Below, in pieces: positions 29,857 through 40,332 of a stretch of DNA of 64,000 nucleotides. The translations under genes and the position numbers were made by a program. The notes under the pieces are model-generated. The model was given only the letters and a program-made list of their open reading frames with translations. It was not told where the DNA came from and made no database searches. Location: positions 124,001-188,000 of the forward strand of contig JARBUD010000013.1 in NCBI GenBank assembly GCA_029239875.1, written 5' to 3'. Within the stretch, counting starts at the first letter, position 1; every line of letters begins with the position of its first letter. This DNA is from Xanthobacteraceae bacterium (GTDB lineage: Bacteria > Pseudomonadota > Alphaproteobacteria > Rhizobiales > Xanthobacteraceae).

Positions 29857-30764
29857 GCGACCGGCGGCGCCCCCGCCTGCGCCTTCAATTCGCGCACGAA
29901 GGCGTCGATCAGCGGCTGCTCGCCGCCGCGCCGCCGCGTGGCGACGAAATGCGCGGAATCGAAGCCGTAGGCCTCGGGCTTCAGCACCCGCATCTGCCCG
30001 CGCGCGGCCCAGTCCTCGCCGATGTGGCGCGGCAGGTAGCCGATGAAGCGGCCGGACAGGATCATCATCACCTGCGCCTCCATCTGCACGATGGCGGCGC
30101 TCGCGCGCGGATGGTTCACCCGGTAGAGGTCATCGAGATGGCGATAGCCGCGCACCGAGAACAGCGCCTCCTCGATGCGGGCATGGCTGATCGCGGACGC
30201 CGGCAGATCGAACAGCTTGTGGCCGCGTCCGCAATAGAGCGCCTGCGGCTCGCGGTGCAGCGGCACATAGGCGATGCCCGGCAGCTTCTGCGACAGCGGC
30301 CCGACCACGACGTCGCGGGCGCCGTCCATCAGCGCCCGCTCGAGGTCGAGCGGCGTGCCGAGCTCGAGATCGACGAACACCTCGGACGCATAGTCCATGT
30401 AGCGCGACAGCGCCGTCTGCAGCCCGAGCTGCGGGTTGGTCACCACCCCGTCGACGATGCCGATGCGCAGCCGGCCGACGAGCCGGCGCTGGTCGCGGCC
30501 GATGCGCCCGTGGAAGGCATCGATGTCCTCGAACAGCCGCTTGGCGGCGACGAGTGTCGCGTCCCCGAACGGCGTCAGCCGGAACCCGGCCCGCCCGCGC
30601 TCGCAGAGCTGGCCGCCGAGCTTGCGCTCCAGCGCCGCCAGATGGGTCGAGAGCGTCGATTGCGACAGGTTGAGTGCGATCTGCGCGTCGTGGAAGCCGC
30701 CCTCCTCCGCCAGCACGACGAAGACGCGCAGCAGGCGCAGGTCGATATTGTCGAGGCGGCGCAT
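29841..30764 (-). CDS. LysR family transcriptional regulator
   Basis: A classic LTTR of 307 residues. The N-terminal winged helix begins DLRLLRVFVVLAEEGGFHDA, with the recognition helix LNLSQSTLSTHLAALERKLG, and an effector domain follows from about residue 95 (GRLRIGIVDGVV). It is divergent from the dehydrogenase/creatininase/ureohydrolase cassette, the typical arrangement for a catabolic LTTR controlling its neighbours. The 160-bp gap contains ATCG-N8-CGAT at 30781-30796, near the LTTR binding-site pattern. The effector is unknown but should be an intermediate of that cassette. Confidence 0.93.
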   Translation of the reverse strand: MRRLDNIDLRLLRVFVVLAEEGGFHDAQIALNLSQSTLSTHLAALERKLGGQLCERGRAGFRLTPFGDATLVAAKRLFEDIDAFHGRIGRDQRRLVGRLRIGIVDGVVTNPQLGLQTALSRYMDYASEVFVDLELGTPLDLERALMDGARDVVVGPLSQKLPGIAYVPLHREPQALYCGRGHKLFDLPASAISHARIEEALFSVRGYRHLDDLYRVNHPRASAAIVQMEAQVMMILSGRFIGYLPRHIGEDWAARGQMRVLKPEAYGFDSAHFVATRRRGGEQPLIDAFVRELKAQAGAPPVAQVSR

Positions 30765-30871
30765 GGGATGCGGAACTCACATCGAGAATTGCCGATACAT
30801 CCTTCCACTAAATCCTATTTTTCCGGAACTGTCGCTGAGCGAGCATGGCCTGTCCCCCGAGGAGAATTGCC

Positions 30872-30928
30872 GTGTCCGGCTACTGCCCCTCACCCCGCTC
30901 CTCCCCCCGTTGCGGGTGCACGGCATGA
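30872..30928 (+). CDS. Possible 18-codon leader peptide overlapping the first SDR start
   Basis: GTG with a textbook AGGAGAATTGCC leader opens an 18-codon frame (MSGYCPSPRSSPRCGCTA) whose TGA overlaps the ATG of the next gene as ATGA. The SDR gene has no ribosome binding site of its own, so translation through this leader and re-initiation would explain how it is expressed. It could be chance; no family is recognised. Confidence 0.35.
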   Translation: MSGYCPSPRSSPRCGCTA

Positions 30929-31683
30929 CCCTCGGGGGACTGTCCGGCCGCGTGGTGCTGGTCACCGGCGCCAGCCGCGGCATCGGGCTCGGCATCGCCC
31001 GCGCCTTCGCCGCCGCCGGGGCCGAGCTGCATGTGCTCGCCGACGACGAGGCGGTGTTCGACGTGGCGGCGACGCTCGGCGCGCGCGGCCACCGCGCCGA
31101 CATCACGCGCGACGCGGACCTCGCAGCCGTCGCCGCCACCATCCCTCATCTCGACGTGCTGGTGAACAATGCCGGACTGGAGCTGGTCACCCCGCTCGAC
31201 GATGCGAGCCCCGAAAACGAGGCGACCTTCCGCCGGGTGGTGGAGATCAACGTCGTCGGCACCTTCCTCGTCACGCGCGCGCTCAGCCCGAAGCTCGGCC
31301 ATGGCGGGCGCGTCATCAACACCGCTTCGCTCTGGTCGCGCAGCGCCGAGGCGCTGTTCGGCGCCTATGTCGCCTCCAAGCATGCGGTGATCGGCCTCAC
31401 CAAGACCTGGGCCAAGGAGCTCGGCCCGCGCGGCATCACGGTGAACGCGGTCTGCCCCGGCTGGGTGCGCACCGAGGCCTCGCTGCGCTCGCTCCACGCC
31501 ATGGCGGCACGCACCGGCATCGCGCCCGAAGTGCTGCTCGACGAGATCGTGGCGGCGCAGATTCTGCCCGGATTCATGGACCCGGACGACATTGCCGGCA
31601 CCTACCTCTTCCTCGCTTCCGACCTCGCGGCCAATATCACCGGCCAAAGTGTCGGAGTCGATCGAGGAGAATTCCCATGGTAG
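30925..31683 (+). CDS. Short-chain dehydrogenase/reductase (SDR), first of pair
   Basis: This is a classical SDR of 252 residues. VTGASRGIG is the NAD(P)-binding glycine motif, VLVNNAGLE the stabilising NNAG, and Ser with YVASK the catalytic residues. The C-terminal segment ITGQSVGVDRGEFPW differs slightly from the common GQxxxVDGG. It starts at ATG with no own Shine-Dalgarno, but a short coupled leader frame precedes it. It is the first gene of the cassette divergent from LysR and ends overlapping the second SDR by 7 bp. The substrate is unknown; by position an alcohol or hydroxy-acid intermediate is likely. Confidence 0.9.
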   Translation: MTLGGLSGRVVLVTGASRGIGLGIARAFAAAGAELHVLADDEAVFDVAATLGARGHRADITRDADLAAVAATIPHLDVLVNNAGLELVTPLDDASPENEATFRRVVEINVVGTFLVTRALSPKLGHGGRVINTASLWSRSAEALFGAYVASKHAVIGLTKTWAKELGPRGITVNAVCPGWVRTEASLRSLHAMAARTGIAPEVLLDEIVAAQILPGFMDPDDIAGTYLFLASDLAANITGQSVGVDRGEFPW

Positions 31684-32396
31684 CGCCGCATCAGGGTCTA
31701 CGGGTCGTTGTCACCGGAGCGGCGAGCGGCATAGGCCGCGCGAGCGCCGACGCGCTGGCCGCCGCCGGTGCGAAGGTGGTCGGCTTCGACCTGCACCCGC
31801 CGGAGACCGCGAGTTCCTGGCCGACCATCCTCACCAATGTCGCCGAGGAGGGCGCGGTCACCGGCAGCATGGAAGCCGCCGTCAACGAGCTTGGCGGGCT
31901 CGACGTGATCGTCAACTGCGCCGGCATCTGCATCGAGACGCCGCTCGCGAGCTTCGACGTCACCGCCTATGAGCGCATGGCGGCGGTCAACATTCGCGGG
32001 CCGATCCTGATGGCGCGCGAGGCGCTGCGCCATTTCCGCGGCGACGGGCCGGGCCGCATCATCAACATCGCCTCGGAGCTCGCCTATCTCGGCCGCGCCG
32101 GCTTCTCCGGCTATGCCGGCACCAAGGGCGCCGTGCTGGCGCTCACCCGTTCCTGGGCGCGCGAGCTGGCGCCGAAGGTGCTGGTCAACGCCATCGCACC
32201 CGGCCCGGTCGACACGCCGCTGCTCGACTTCGCCAATCTCAGCGAGGAGCTGAAGCGGCTGGAGGTCTCCAACCCGTTCGGCCGCCTCGGCCGGCCGGAG
32301 GAGGTCGCGCAGGCGGTGCTGTTTCTCTCCAGCCGCGCCACCGGATTCATCACCGGCCAGTGCATCAGCGTCGACGGCGGCGCGGCGATGCACTGA
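31677..32396 (+). CDS. Short-chain dehydrogenase/reductase (SDR), second of pair
   Basis: A 239-residue classical SDR. VTGAASGIG binds the cofactor, VIVNCAG replaces the usual NNAG by NCAG, and the catalytic Ser and YAGTK are in place. It ends GQCISVDGGAAMH, the common SDR tail. GAGGAGAATTCCC precedes the ATG, and the start overlaps the previous stop. The residue after the second strand (GFDLHPP) carries an aspartate, which favours NAD over NADP. Two successive SDRs suggest consecutive oxidation steps or two different substrates of the same pathway. Confidence 0.92.
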   Translation: MVAPHQGLRVVVTGAASGIGRASADALAAAGAKVVGFDLHPPETASSWPTILTNVAEEGAVTGSMEAAVNELGGLDVIVNCAGICIETPLASFDVTAYERMAAVNIRGPILMAREALRHFRGDGPGRIINIASELAYLGRAGFSGYAGTKGAVLALTRSWARELAPKVLVNAIAPGPVDTPLLDFANLSEELKRLEVSNPFGRLGRPEEVAQAVLFLSSRATGFITGQCISVDGGAAMH

Positions 32397-32416
32397 GCCA
32401 CCCACAGGGGAAGACA

Positions 32417-33193
32417 ATGGTCGACAGCGTGCGTCTCGACGAACTGAGCTGGCCGGAATTCAAGGCGAAGGTGGCAGCCGGCGCGCCGGTGCTGCTGCCG
32501 CTCGGCTCGACCGAGCAGCACGGGCCGCATCTGCCGCTCAATGTCGACGTGGTGCTGCCGACCGGCGTGTGCGAGCGCGTGGCGCGCGAGATCGGAGGGC
32601 TCGTCGCCCCGACGGTGAACTATGGCTGCAAGTCGATGCCGCGCTCGGGCGGCGGCGAGCAGTTCCCCGGCACGCTGAGCCTCGACGCAAACACCTTCGC
32701 CCTCGTGGTGCGCGACGTGATCCGCAACCTCGTGCGCCAGGGCGTGCGCCGGCTGGTGGTGGTGAACGGCCATTACGAGAATTGCTGGCCGTCGGTCGAG
32801 GGCCTCGACCTCGCACTTCGCGAACTGAAGAGCGAGGGCATCGACGACCTCGTGGTGATGCGGCTCGAATATTGGGACTTCGCCCAGCGCGCGACGCTCG
32901 ACAAGCTGTTCCCGGAGGGTTTTCCCGGGATCGACCTGGAGCATGCGAGCCTGCTCGAGACCTCGCTGATGCTGGTGCTGCGGCCGGAGCTGGTGGAGAT
33001 GGACAAGGCGCCGACCGACGGGCCAGCGACCTTCCCGCCCTATGACCGCTTCCCAGTGCCGGACGATTACGGCCTGCCGCCCTCCGGCGTGCTGGCGGTC
33101 GCCACCGGCTCCACCGCAGAGAAGGGCGAACTGCTGATGGCGGATTACGTCACCCGCATCTCCGCCGCCATGCGCAAGGAATTCGGGATGTGA
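32417..33193 (+). CDS. Creatininase family amidohydrolase
   Basis: The 258-residue protein keeps the metal ligands of the creatininase fold: STEQHGPHLPLNVD provides Glu, His and Asp, and VVNGHYEN provides His and Glu. Family members hydrolyse cyclic or linear amides, such as creatinine or formamidopyrimidines, using Zn or Mn/Fe. GGGGAAGACA gives a ribosome binding site 20 bp after the second SDR. The linkage with two ureohydrolases points to a ring-opening or amide-hydrolysis step before urea release, but true creatininase activity cannot be claimed. Confidence 0.9.
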   Translation: MVDSVRLDELSWPEFKAKVAAGAPVLLPLGSTEQHGPHLPLNVDVVLPTGVCERVAREIGGLVAPTVNYGCKSMPRSGGGEQFPGTLSLDANTFALVVRDVIRNLVRQGVRRLVVVNGHYENCWPSVEGLDLALRELKSEGIDDLVVMRLEYWDFAQRATLDKLFPEGFPGIDLEHASLLETSLMLVLRPELVEMDKAPTDGPATFPPYDRFPVPDDYGLPPSGVLAVATGSTAEKGELLMADYVTRISAAMRKEFGM

Positions 33194-33220
33194 GCGTCCG
33201 CCACGGCCTGCACCGGGACA

Positions 33221-33330
33221 ACCTCGTCCTGAGGTGCGAGCGGAGCGAGCCTCGAAGGATGCTCGTTGCAAAGCGCCTAGGCGAGCGTCCTTCGAGGCCC
33301 GGCCGTCGGCCGGGAACCCCAGGATGAGGT
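33221..33330. repeat. Intergenic palindromic repeat, family A copy 1
   Basis: It opens CCTCGTCCTGAGGTGCGAG and closes CCCCAGGATGAGGT, with a second inverted pair CCTCGAAGGATG / GTCCTTCGAGG inside and GGCCGTCGGCC near the end. Related copies are at 36723-36834, 38532-38640 and 56533-56640. It interrupts the catabolic cassette between the creatininase-like and ureohydrolase genes. Confidence 0.75.
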
Positions 33331-33388
33331 CGAGAGACGGACTGAGAATTGAATCAAAACGGGCGCCAATGCCCACCGAGGTTACGTC

Positions 33389-34345
33389 ATGACCAAAAAA
33401 TTCGAGCCTCTCGATTCCGGCTCCGTGCCGCGCTTCGCCGGGCTGCCGACCTTCATGCGGCTGCCGGTGGCGGAGCCTTCCGAGGTCGACATCGCCATCC
33501 TCGGCGTGCCCTTCGACCTCGGCACCACCAACCGCGCCGGCACCCGCCACGGGCCGCGCGAGCTGCGCAACCAGTCGAGCCTGATGCGCCGCGTGCACCA
33601 CGTCACCGGCCTGTCGCCCTATGACCGCGCCCGCGTCGCCGATTGCGGCGACGTCGTCATCGACCCGTTCGACCTGATGCGCTCGCTCGACATCATCGCC
33701 GCGCACTATGCCGGCGTGCGCGAGGCCGGGGCGTTGCCGCTGACCGGCGGCGGCGACCATCTGATCACCCTGCCGATCCTGCGCGGGCTGGCCAAGGATG
33801 GCCCCGTCGGACTGATCCAGTTCGACGCCCATTCCGACACCTATGACAGCTTCTTCAACGACAGCCGCTACAACCACGGCACGCCCTTCCGCCGCGCCAT
33901 CGAGGAAGGGCTGGTCGACCCGAAGCGCTTCGTGCAGATCGGCCTGCGCGGCGCCATCTCGGACGCCGGCAATTACGACTACGCCCGCGGGATGGGCGTG
34001 CGCATCATCTTCATCGAGGAACTCGTCGCGCGCGGCGTCGAGGACGTCATGGCGGAAGCGCGCGCCATCGTCGGCAACAAGCCGACCTACGTCACCTTCG
34101 ACATTGACGGCATCGACCCCTCGCAGGCGCCCGGCACCGGCACGCCGGAGATCGGCGGCTTCTCCACCCGCGAGGCGCAGCAGATGGTGCGCCTGCTCGA
34201 CGGCCTCGACATCATCGGCGCCGACCTCGTCGAGGTCGCCCCGCCCTTCGATCCCTCCGGCCTCACCGCGCTGACGGGAGCGACGATCATGTTCGAGCTG
34301 CTCTGCGTCCTCGCCGGCGTCGTCGAGCGGAAGGGGAAGCGCTGA
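33389..34345 (+). CDS. Agmatinase/guanidino-acid hydrolase family protein (ureohydrolase 1)
   Basis: A binuclear-metal ureohydrolase of 318 residues. All six ligand positions are present: GGGDH, DAHSD and DIDGID, followed by PSQAPGTGTPEIGG. Family members cleave a guanidino group to urea and an amine. The N-terminal FAGLPTFMRLPVAEP resembles guanidinobutyrase and guanidinopropionase better than arginase. The start codon follows TTACGTC with only a weak ribosome binding site. The stop overlaps the start of the second ureohydrolase (TGATG). The substrate cannot be fixed from sequence. Confidence 0.9.
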   Translation: MTKKFEPLDSGSVPRFAGLPTFMRLPVAEPSEVDIAILGVPFDLGTTNRAGTRHGPRELRNQSSLMRRVHHVTGLSPYDRARVADCGDVVIDPFDLMRSLDIIAAHYAGVREAGALPLTGGGDHLITLPILRGLAKDGPVGLIQFDAHSDTYDSFFNDSRYNHGTPFRRAIEEGLVDPKRFVQIGLRGAISDAGNYDYARGMGVRIIFIEELVARGVEDVMAEARAIVGNKPTYVTFDIDGIDPSQAPGTGTPEIGGFSTREAQQMVRLLDGLDIIGADLVEVAPPFDPSGLTALTGATIMFELLCVLAGVVERKGKR

Positions 34346-35301
34346 TGGCCCATGGCTATGAAGGCGGCCGGCTGGACCTGCCCTTCGTCGGCATCTGCAC
34401 CTTCGGCAAATACCCGTTGCAGCTCGACTGGGACCGCATCGAGGCCGACGTCGCCGTCCTCGGCGCGCCCTTCGACCTCGGCACGCAGTGGCGCTCCGGC
34501 GCCCGCTCCGGCCCGCGCGCGATCCGCGAGGCCTCGACGCTGTTCTCCTTCGGCCATGCCGGCGCGTACGACCACGAGGACGACATCGTCTACCTGCCGG
34601 CGGACAAGACCCGCGTCGTCGACATCGGCGATGCCGACATGATCCACACCGACACCGAGCGCAGCCACGCCAACATCGAATTCGGCGTACGCAGGATATT
34701 GCAGGCCGGCGCCATCCCCGTCGTGCTCGGCGGCGACCACTCGGTCAACATCCCCTGCATCGAGGCGTTCTCCGACGAAGAGCCGATCCACGTCGTCCAG
34801 TTCGACGCCCATCTCGACTTCGTCGACGAGCGGCACGGCGTCCGCCGCGGCCATGGCAGCCCGCTGCGGCGGGCGGCGGAGAAGCCCTATGTTACCGGGC
34901 TGACCCAGCTCGGCATTCGCAACGTCTCCTCCACCGCCCGCGAGGGCTACGAGGCGGCGCGCGCCATGGGCTCGGACATCCTGAGCGTGCGACAGATCCG
35001 CAAGCTGGGCATCGATGCCGTGCTGGAGCGCATTCCGGCTGGGGTGCGCTATTACGTCACCATCGACATAGACGGCTTCGATCCCTCCATCGCGCCCGGC
35101 ACCGGCACGCCGAGCCATGGCGGCTTCACCTATTACGAGGTGCTGGAGCTGCTCGACGGGCTGGCGAAGCGCGGCGACGTTGTGGGCATCGACCTCGTCG
35201 AGGTCGCCCGCGAATACGACCCCGGCGGCGTCACCGCCATCCTGGCCGCGCAGGTGCTGCTCAACTTCATCGGCCGCGTGCTGCACCACCGTGTCTCTTG
35301 A
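34345..35301 (+). CDS. Agmatinase/guanidino-acid hydrolase family protein (ureohydrolase 2)
   Basis: This paralogue of the preceding gene, also 318 residues, is coupled to it by a TGATG overlap. The metal ligands LGGDH, DAHLD and DIDGFD are complete, and PSIAPGTGTPSHGG is intact. The N-terminal half differs from ureohydrolase 1 (VGICTFGKYPLQLDW), and the substrate loop after DAHLD reads FVDERHGVRRGHGSPLRR, so substrate preference may differ. Coupling and equal length raise the possibility of a hetero-oligomer. No terminator is visible; dps begins 105 bp on. Confidence 0.9.
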   Translation: MAHGYEGGRLDLPFVGICTFGKYPLQLDWDRIEADVAVLGAPFDLGTQWRSGARSGPRAIREASTLFSFGHAGAYDHEDDIVYLPADKTRVVDIGDADMIHTDTERSHANIEFGVRRILQAGAIPVVLGGDHSVNIPCIEAFSDEEPIHVVQFDAHLDFVDERHGVRRGHGSPLRRAAEKPYVTGLTQLGIRNVSSTAREGYEAARAMGSDILSVRQIRKLGIDAVLERIPAGVRYYVTIDIDGFDPSIAPGTGTPSHGGFTYYEVLELLDGLAKRGDVVGIDLVEVAREYDPGGVTAILAAQVLLNFIGRVLHHRVS

Positions 35302-35406
35302 ACGTCGTCCGTCGCGGCCAATTTCTTCCTCGTCGGTGCGAATCCGCATCGCACGATGCGGCCCCGGTGCCATAATGCCGGGGCTTCACCAAGCAGAGGA
35401 CCAGCT

Positions 35407-35895
35407 ATGCGCGACCACAAGACCGTCAACGACGTCCCTTCGAATGCCAAGAAGGTTGCCATCGAACTGCTCAACGCCAATCTCGCCGCCGGCATAGACC
35501 TCGCGCTGGCCACCAAACAGGCGCACTGGAACCTCAAGGGTCCGCAGTTCATCGCCGTGCACGAGATGCTGGACGGCTTCCGCACCGATCTCGACGACCA
35601 TAACGACACCATGGCGGAGCGCGTCGCCCAGCTCGGCGGCACGGCGCTCGGCAGCACGCAGGCGGTGGCCGGCGCCACGCCGCTCAAGCCCTACCCGCTC
35701 GACATCTATGCGGTGCACGACCATCTCACGGCGCTGGTCGAGCGCTTCGGCGCGGTCGCCAACAATGTGCGCAAGGCAATCGACGAGTCCGATGAGGCCG
35801 GCGATCCCACCACTTCGGACATCTTCACCGCGGCTTCGCGCTCGCTGGACAAAGCCTTGTGGTTCCTGGAGGCGCACCTGCAGGAATCGAAATAG
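35407..35895 (+). CDS. dps: Dps, DNA-protecting ferritin-like protein
   Basis: Dps forms dodecamers that oxidise and store iron and shield DNA in starvation and oxidative stress. The 162-residue protein begins [16 protein letters not shown]. The inter-subunit ferroxidase site is visible as [37 protein letters not shown], split here only by loop residues (His, Asp and Glu positions kept). The C-terminal helix ends [15 protein letters not shown] lies upstream of the ATG. A strong hairpin follows the gene. Confidence 0.95.
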   Translation: MRDHKTVNDVPSNAKKVAIELLNANLAAGIDLALATKQAHWNLKGPQFIAVHEMLDGFRTDLDDHNDTMAERVAQLGGTALGSTQAVAGATPLKPYPLDIYAVHDHLTALVERFGAVANNVRKAIDESDEAGDPTTSDIFTAASRSLDKALWFLEAHLQESK

Positions 35896-35932
35896 TATTG
35901 CCCGATTAACACTTAATTGCCGATACTTTGGC

Positions 35933-35970
35933 TCGGCGGCGGCCTTTTGTGGGCCGCCGCCGAATTTATG
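35933..35970 (+). terminator. Hairpin terminator after dps
   Basis: A perfect 12-bp stem TCGGCGGCGGCC/GGCCGCCGCCGA encloses TTTTGTG and is followed by ATTTATG. The U-tract is short, so confidence is moderate. Confidence 0.55.
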
Positions 35971-36159
35971 TCCAAATACCTTCGCTATGTTGCTACCTCA
36001 CGAATCCGTGTTCGGAGCTGTGGGTTTTGCGGTAGGCAGGGAATTGCGCGACAGTGATGCGCACCCGGCTTATGTCATACTGCAGCGCCGTAGAATCGGG
36101 CTTGAGGCCGTTGCATCTGCGCATCGGATTAGAGCTCCTAGTCATAAGGACGAGTTCGG

Positions 36160-36699
36160 ATGGCAGGCAAGGCGGCCAAGGGAAGCACTGCGGAAGGTTC
36201 GGGGTCCGATCGTATGGTTTTTGCGGCACCCTCTACATTCCTTGACGCCTCCGGAACGGATACTCCCGTCACTCATCTGGAAATCGCCCGGCTGATCGAG
36301 CGCGCGCACCGTCGTTTCCTCGATCTTCTGCGAGTCGAGCTGGCGCGGCTCGGCACGGACGATATCAGCCCGTCGCAGGTGATGTTGCTGTTCACGATCG
36401 GCCAGGACGAGCTCTCGGTGCGCGACCTGCTGGAGCGCGGGCACTATCTCGGCTCGAATGCGTCGTACAACCTGAAGCAACTGGTGGATGCGGGCTATGT
36501 GCACCGTAGCGCCTCGCTGCGCGACCGCCGCTCGGCGCGTCTGCGGCTCACCGCCAAGGCGCAGAGCCTGTGCGACGCCATCCGCACCATGCACGACAAC
36601 CGGCAGGGCACGCGCGACGACAACGAGGTCTATGAGCTGGGCGTCGCCTATGGCGTGCTGCGGCGTCTGGAAATCCTCTGGACCGGCTCGCTGCGCTGA
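36160..36699 (+). CDS. ldtR: MarR-family winged-helix regulator, LdtR-like
   Basis: The 179-residue protein has a disordered N-terminus (about 40 residues) and then a MarR fold. A dimer helix HLEIARLIERAHRRFLDLL comes first. The HTH follows as DLLERGHYLGSNASYNLKQLVDAGY, and the wing as RDRRSARLRLT. The GSNxSYNLKxLV recognition helix matches my memory of LdtR, a regulator of L,D-transpeptidase and envelope genes in Hyphomicrobiales including Liberibacter. If so, it ties to cell-wall and osmotic stress control. No target gene is adjacent. The symbol is tentative. Confidence 0.8.
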   Translation: MAGKAAKGSTAEGSGSDRMVFAAPSTFLDASGTDTPVTHLEIARLIERAHRRFLDLLRVELARLGTDDISPSQVMLLFTIGQDELSVRDLLERGHYLGSNASYNLKQLVDAGYVHRSASLRDRRSARLRLTAKAQSLCDAIRTMHDNRQGTRDDNEVYELGVAYGVLRRLEILWTGSLR

Positions 36700-36722
36700 G
36701 GGGCGTCCCTCATCTACAAGGC

Positions 36723-36834
36723 ACCCTCATCCTGAGGTGCGAGCGCAGCGAGCCTCGAAGGATGGTCGCTCTGGCGCACCTGGTCGAGCATCCTTCGAGG
36801 CCCGGCCGTCGGCCGGGCACCTCAGGATGAGGTT
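36723..36834. repeat. Intergenic palindromic repeat, family A copy 2
   Basis: It begins CCTCATCCTGAGGTGCGAGC and ends CACCTCAGGATGAGG; the two ends are inverted complements, and inner CCTCGAAGGATG / CATCCTTCGAGG pair as well. It lies between the ldtR-like gene and pgm, which converge here. Confidence 0.8.
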
Positions 36835-36857
36835 GTTCGGATGGGAATTCGGTTCTC

Positions 36858-38640
<1,783 letters not shown>

Positions 38641-38654
38641 ACGCAGGGCGACGC

Positions 38655-40298
38655 CTACTTCCGAACCAGATGGCGCAGCAGCCCGGCCGCCGAGGTCGAG
38701 AGCGAGGCCGGAGCCTGGCCGCTCTCCACCGCCGGCAGCAGCGTGTTGGCGAGCTCCTTGCCGAGCTCGACGCCCCACTGGTCGAAGCTGTTGATGTTCC
38801 AGATCGCGCCCTCGACGAAGACGCGGTGTTCGTAGAGGGCGATGAGGCGCCCCAGCGTGTAGGGATCGAGCTTCTCATAGGCGATGGTCACCGACGGACG
38901 GCTGCCGGTGAAGACGCGGTGCGGGGCGATCCGTTCCGCGGTTTCCTCGTCGCGGCCGGCGGCGATGAGCTGCGCCTTCGCCTCCTCCAGCGTGCGCCCG
39001 CGCATCAGCGCTTCGGACTGGGCGAGGCAATTGGCGATCAGCATGGCGTGCTGGCGCTTCAGCCCGACCACCTTCTCCTCGCCATGGCCATGGGCGGCGA
39101 TGAGGAACTCGACCGGAATCGGGCTGGTGCCCTGGTGGATGAGCTGGAAGAAGGCGTGCTGGCCATTGGTGCCCGGCTCGCCCCACACCACCGGGCCGGT
39201 GTCGTGGGCGACCGTCTTGCCGTCGAGCGTCACGTGCTTGCCGTTGCTCTCCATGTCGAGCTGCTGGAGATAGGCCGGCAGGCGGGCGAGGTGCTGGTCG
39301 TAGGGGATGACGGCGCGGGTGGCGTAGCCGCAGATGTCGCGGTGCCAGATGCCGACGAGGCCGAGCAGCACGGGCAGGTTCTTCTCCAGCGGCGCGGTGC
39401 GGAAATGCTCGTCCATCGCGTGGCCGCCGTCGAGGAAGCGGCCGAAACTCTCGGCGCCCACCGCAATCATCACCGGCAGGCCGATCGCCGACCACACCGA
39501 ATAGCGCCCGCCGACCCAGTCCCAGAAGCCGAACACCCGCCCTGGCGCGATGCCGAAGGCGGAAACCTTGTCGAGCGCCGTGGAGACGGCGGCGAAGTGG
39601 TTGGCCACCGCCGCCTCGCCCAGCGCCTCGACGATCCATTCGCGGGCGCTGGCGGCGTTCGCCATCGTCTCCTGCGTGGTGAAGGTCTTGGAGGCGACGA
39701 TGAACAGCGTCGAGGCCGGGTCCAGCTCGGCGATGGTATCGTAGAGATGCGCGCCGTCGACATTGGAGACGTAATGCGCGCGCGGCCCGTCGTGATAGGG
39801 CCCGAGCGCGATGGTCGCCATCACCGGCCCGAGATCGGAGCCGCCGATGCCGATATTGACGACGTCGGTGATCGGCTTGCCGGTCCAGCCCTTCAGCGCG
39901 CCGGTGCGGATGCCCTCGGCGAAGGCGCCCATGCGCACCAGCACGTCCGTCACGTCCGCGCGCACGTCCTGCCCGTCGACGGTGAAGGGCGTCGCGCTGC
40001 GGTCGCGCAGCGCCGTGTGCAGCACCGCGCGATCCTCGGTGATGTTGATGTGCTCGCCCGCGAACATCGCCGCGCGCTTGCCTTCGACGCCGGCGGCGCG
40101 GGCGAGGTCGATCAGCAGGCCGAGCGTCGCCGGGGTGAGCGAGCATTTCGAGAAGTCGAGCAGCAGGTCCTCGAAGGAGGCCGAGAACGCGGCGAAGCGG
40201 CCGGGATCGGCGGCGAACAGGTCCGGAACCTTCTCCTCCGCGCGCGCGGCGCGGTCGGCGGCCAGAGCCTTGAAGACGTCCTCGACGGCGGCACTCAT
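38655..40298 (-). CDS. pgi: Glucose-6-phosphate isomerase
   Basis: This enzyme links glucose 6-phosphate and fructose 6-phosphate. The 547-residue length is normal. Signatures include [15 protein letters not shown], the phosphate-binding segment [33 protein letters not shown] and the second family signature ending near [23 protein letters not shown] precedes the ATG used; a start four codons earlier is less good. It lies 34 bp downstream of cckA on the same strand, so read-through is possible. Confidence 0.97.
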   Translation of the reverse strand: MSAAVEDVFKALAADRAARAEEKVPDLFAADPGRFAAFSASFEDLLLDFSKCSLTPATLGLLIDLARAAGVEGKRAAMFAGEHINITEDRAVLHTALRDRSATPFTVDGQDVRADVTDVLVRMGAFAEGIRTGALKGWTGKPITDVVNIGIGGSDLGPVMATIALGPYHDGPRAHYVSNVDGAHLYDTIAELDPASTLFIVASKTFTTQETMANAASAREWIVEALGEAAVANHFAAVSTALDKVSAFGIAPGRVFGFWDWVGGRYSVWSAIGLPVMIAVGAESFGRFLDGGHAMDEHFRTAPLEKNLPVLLGLVGIWHRDICGYATRAVIPYDQHLARLPAYLQQLDMESNGKHVTLDGKTVAHDTGPVVWGEPGTNGQHAFFQLIHQGTSPIPVEFLIAAHGHGEEKVVGLKRQHAMLIANCLAQSEALMRGRTLEEAKAQLIAAGRDEETAERIAPHRVFTGSRPSVTIAYEKLDPYTLGRLIALYEHRVFVEGAIWNINSFDQWGVELGKELANTLLPAVESGQAPASLSTSAAGLLRHLVRK

Positions 40299-40332
40299 GC
40301 GTTCCTCCACACCCTTCCCGCGCCGGCGCGGA

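Noticed and set aside
29949-32396. An 815-codon plus-strand frame running through the LysR and SDR region
   Set aside because: Only its last 239 codons (31677-32396) are a real SDR. The rest is antisense to lysR and out of frame with the first SDR.
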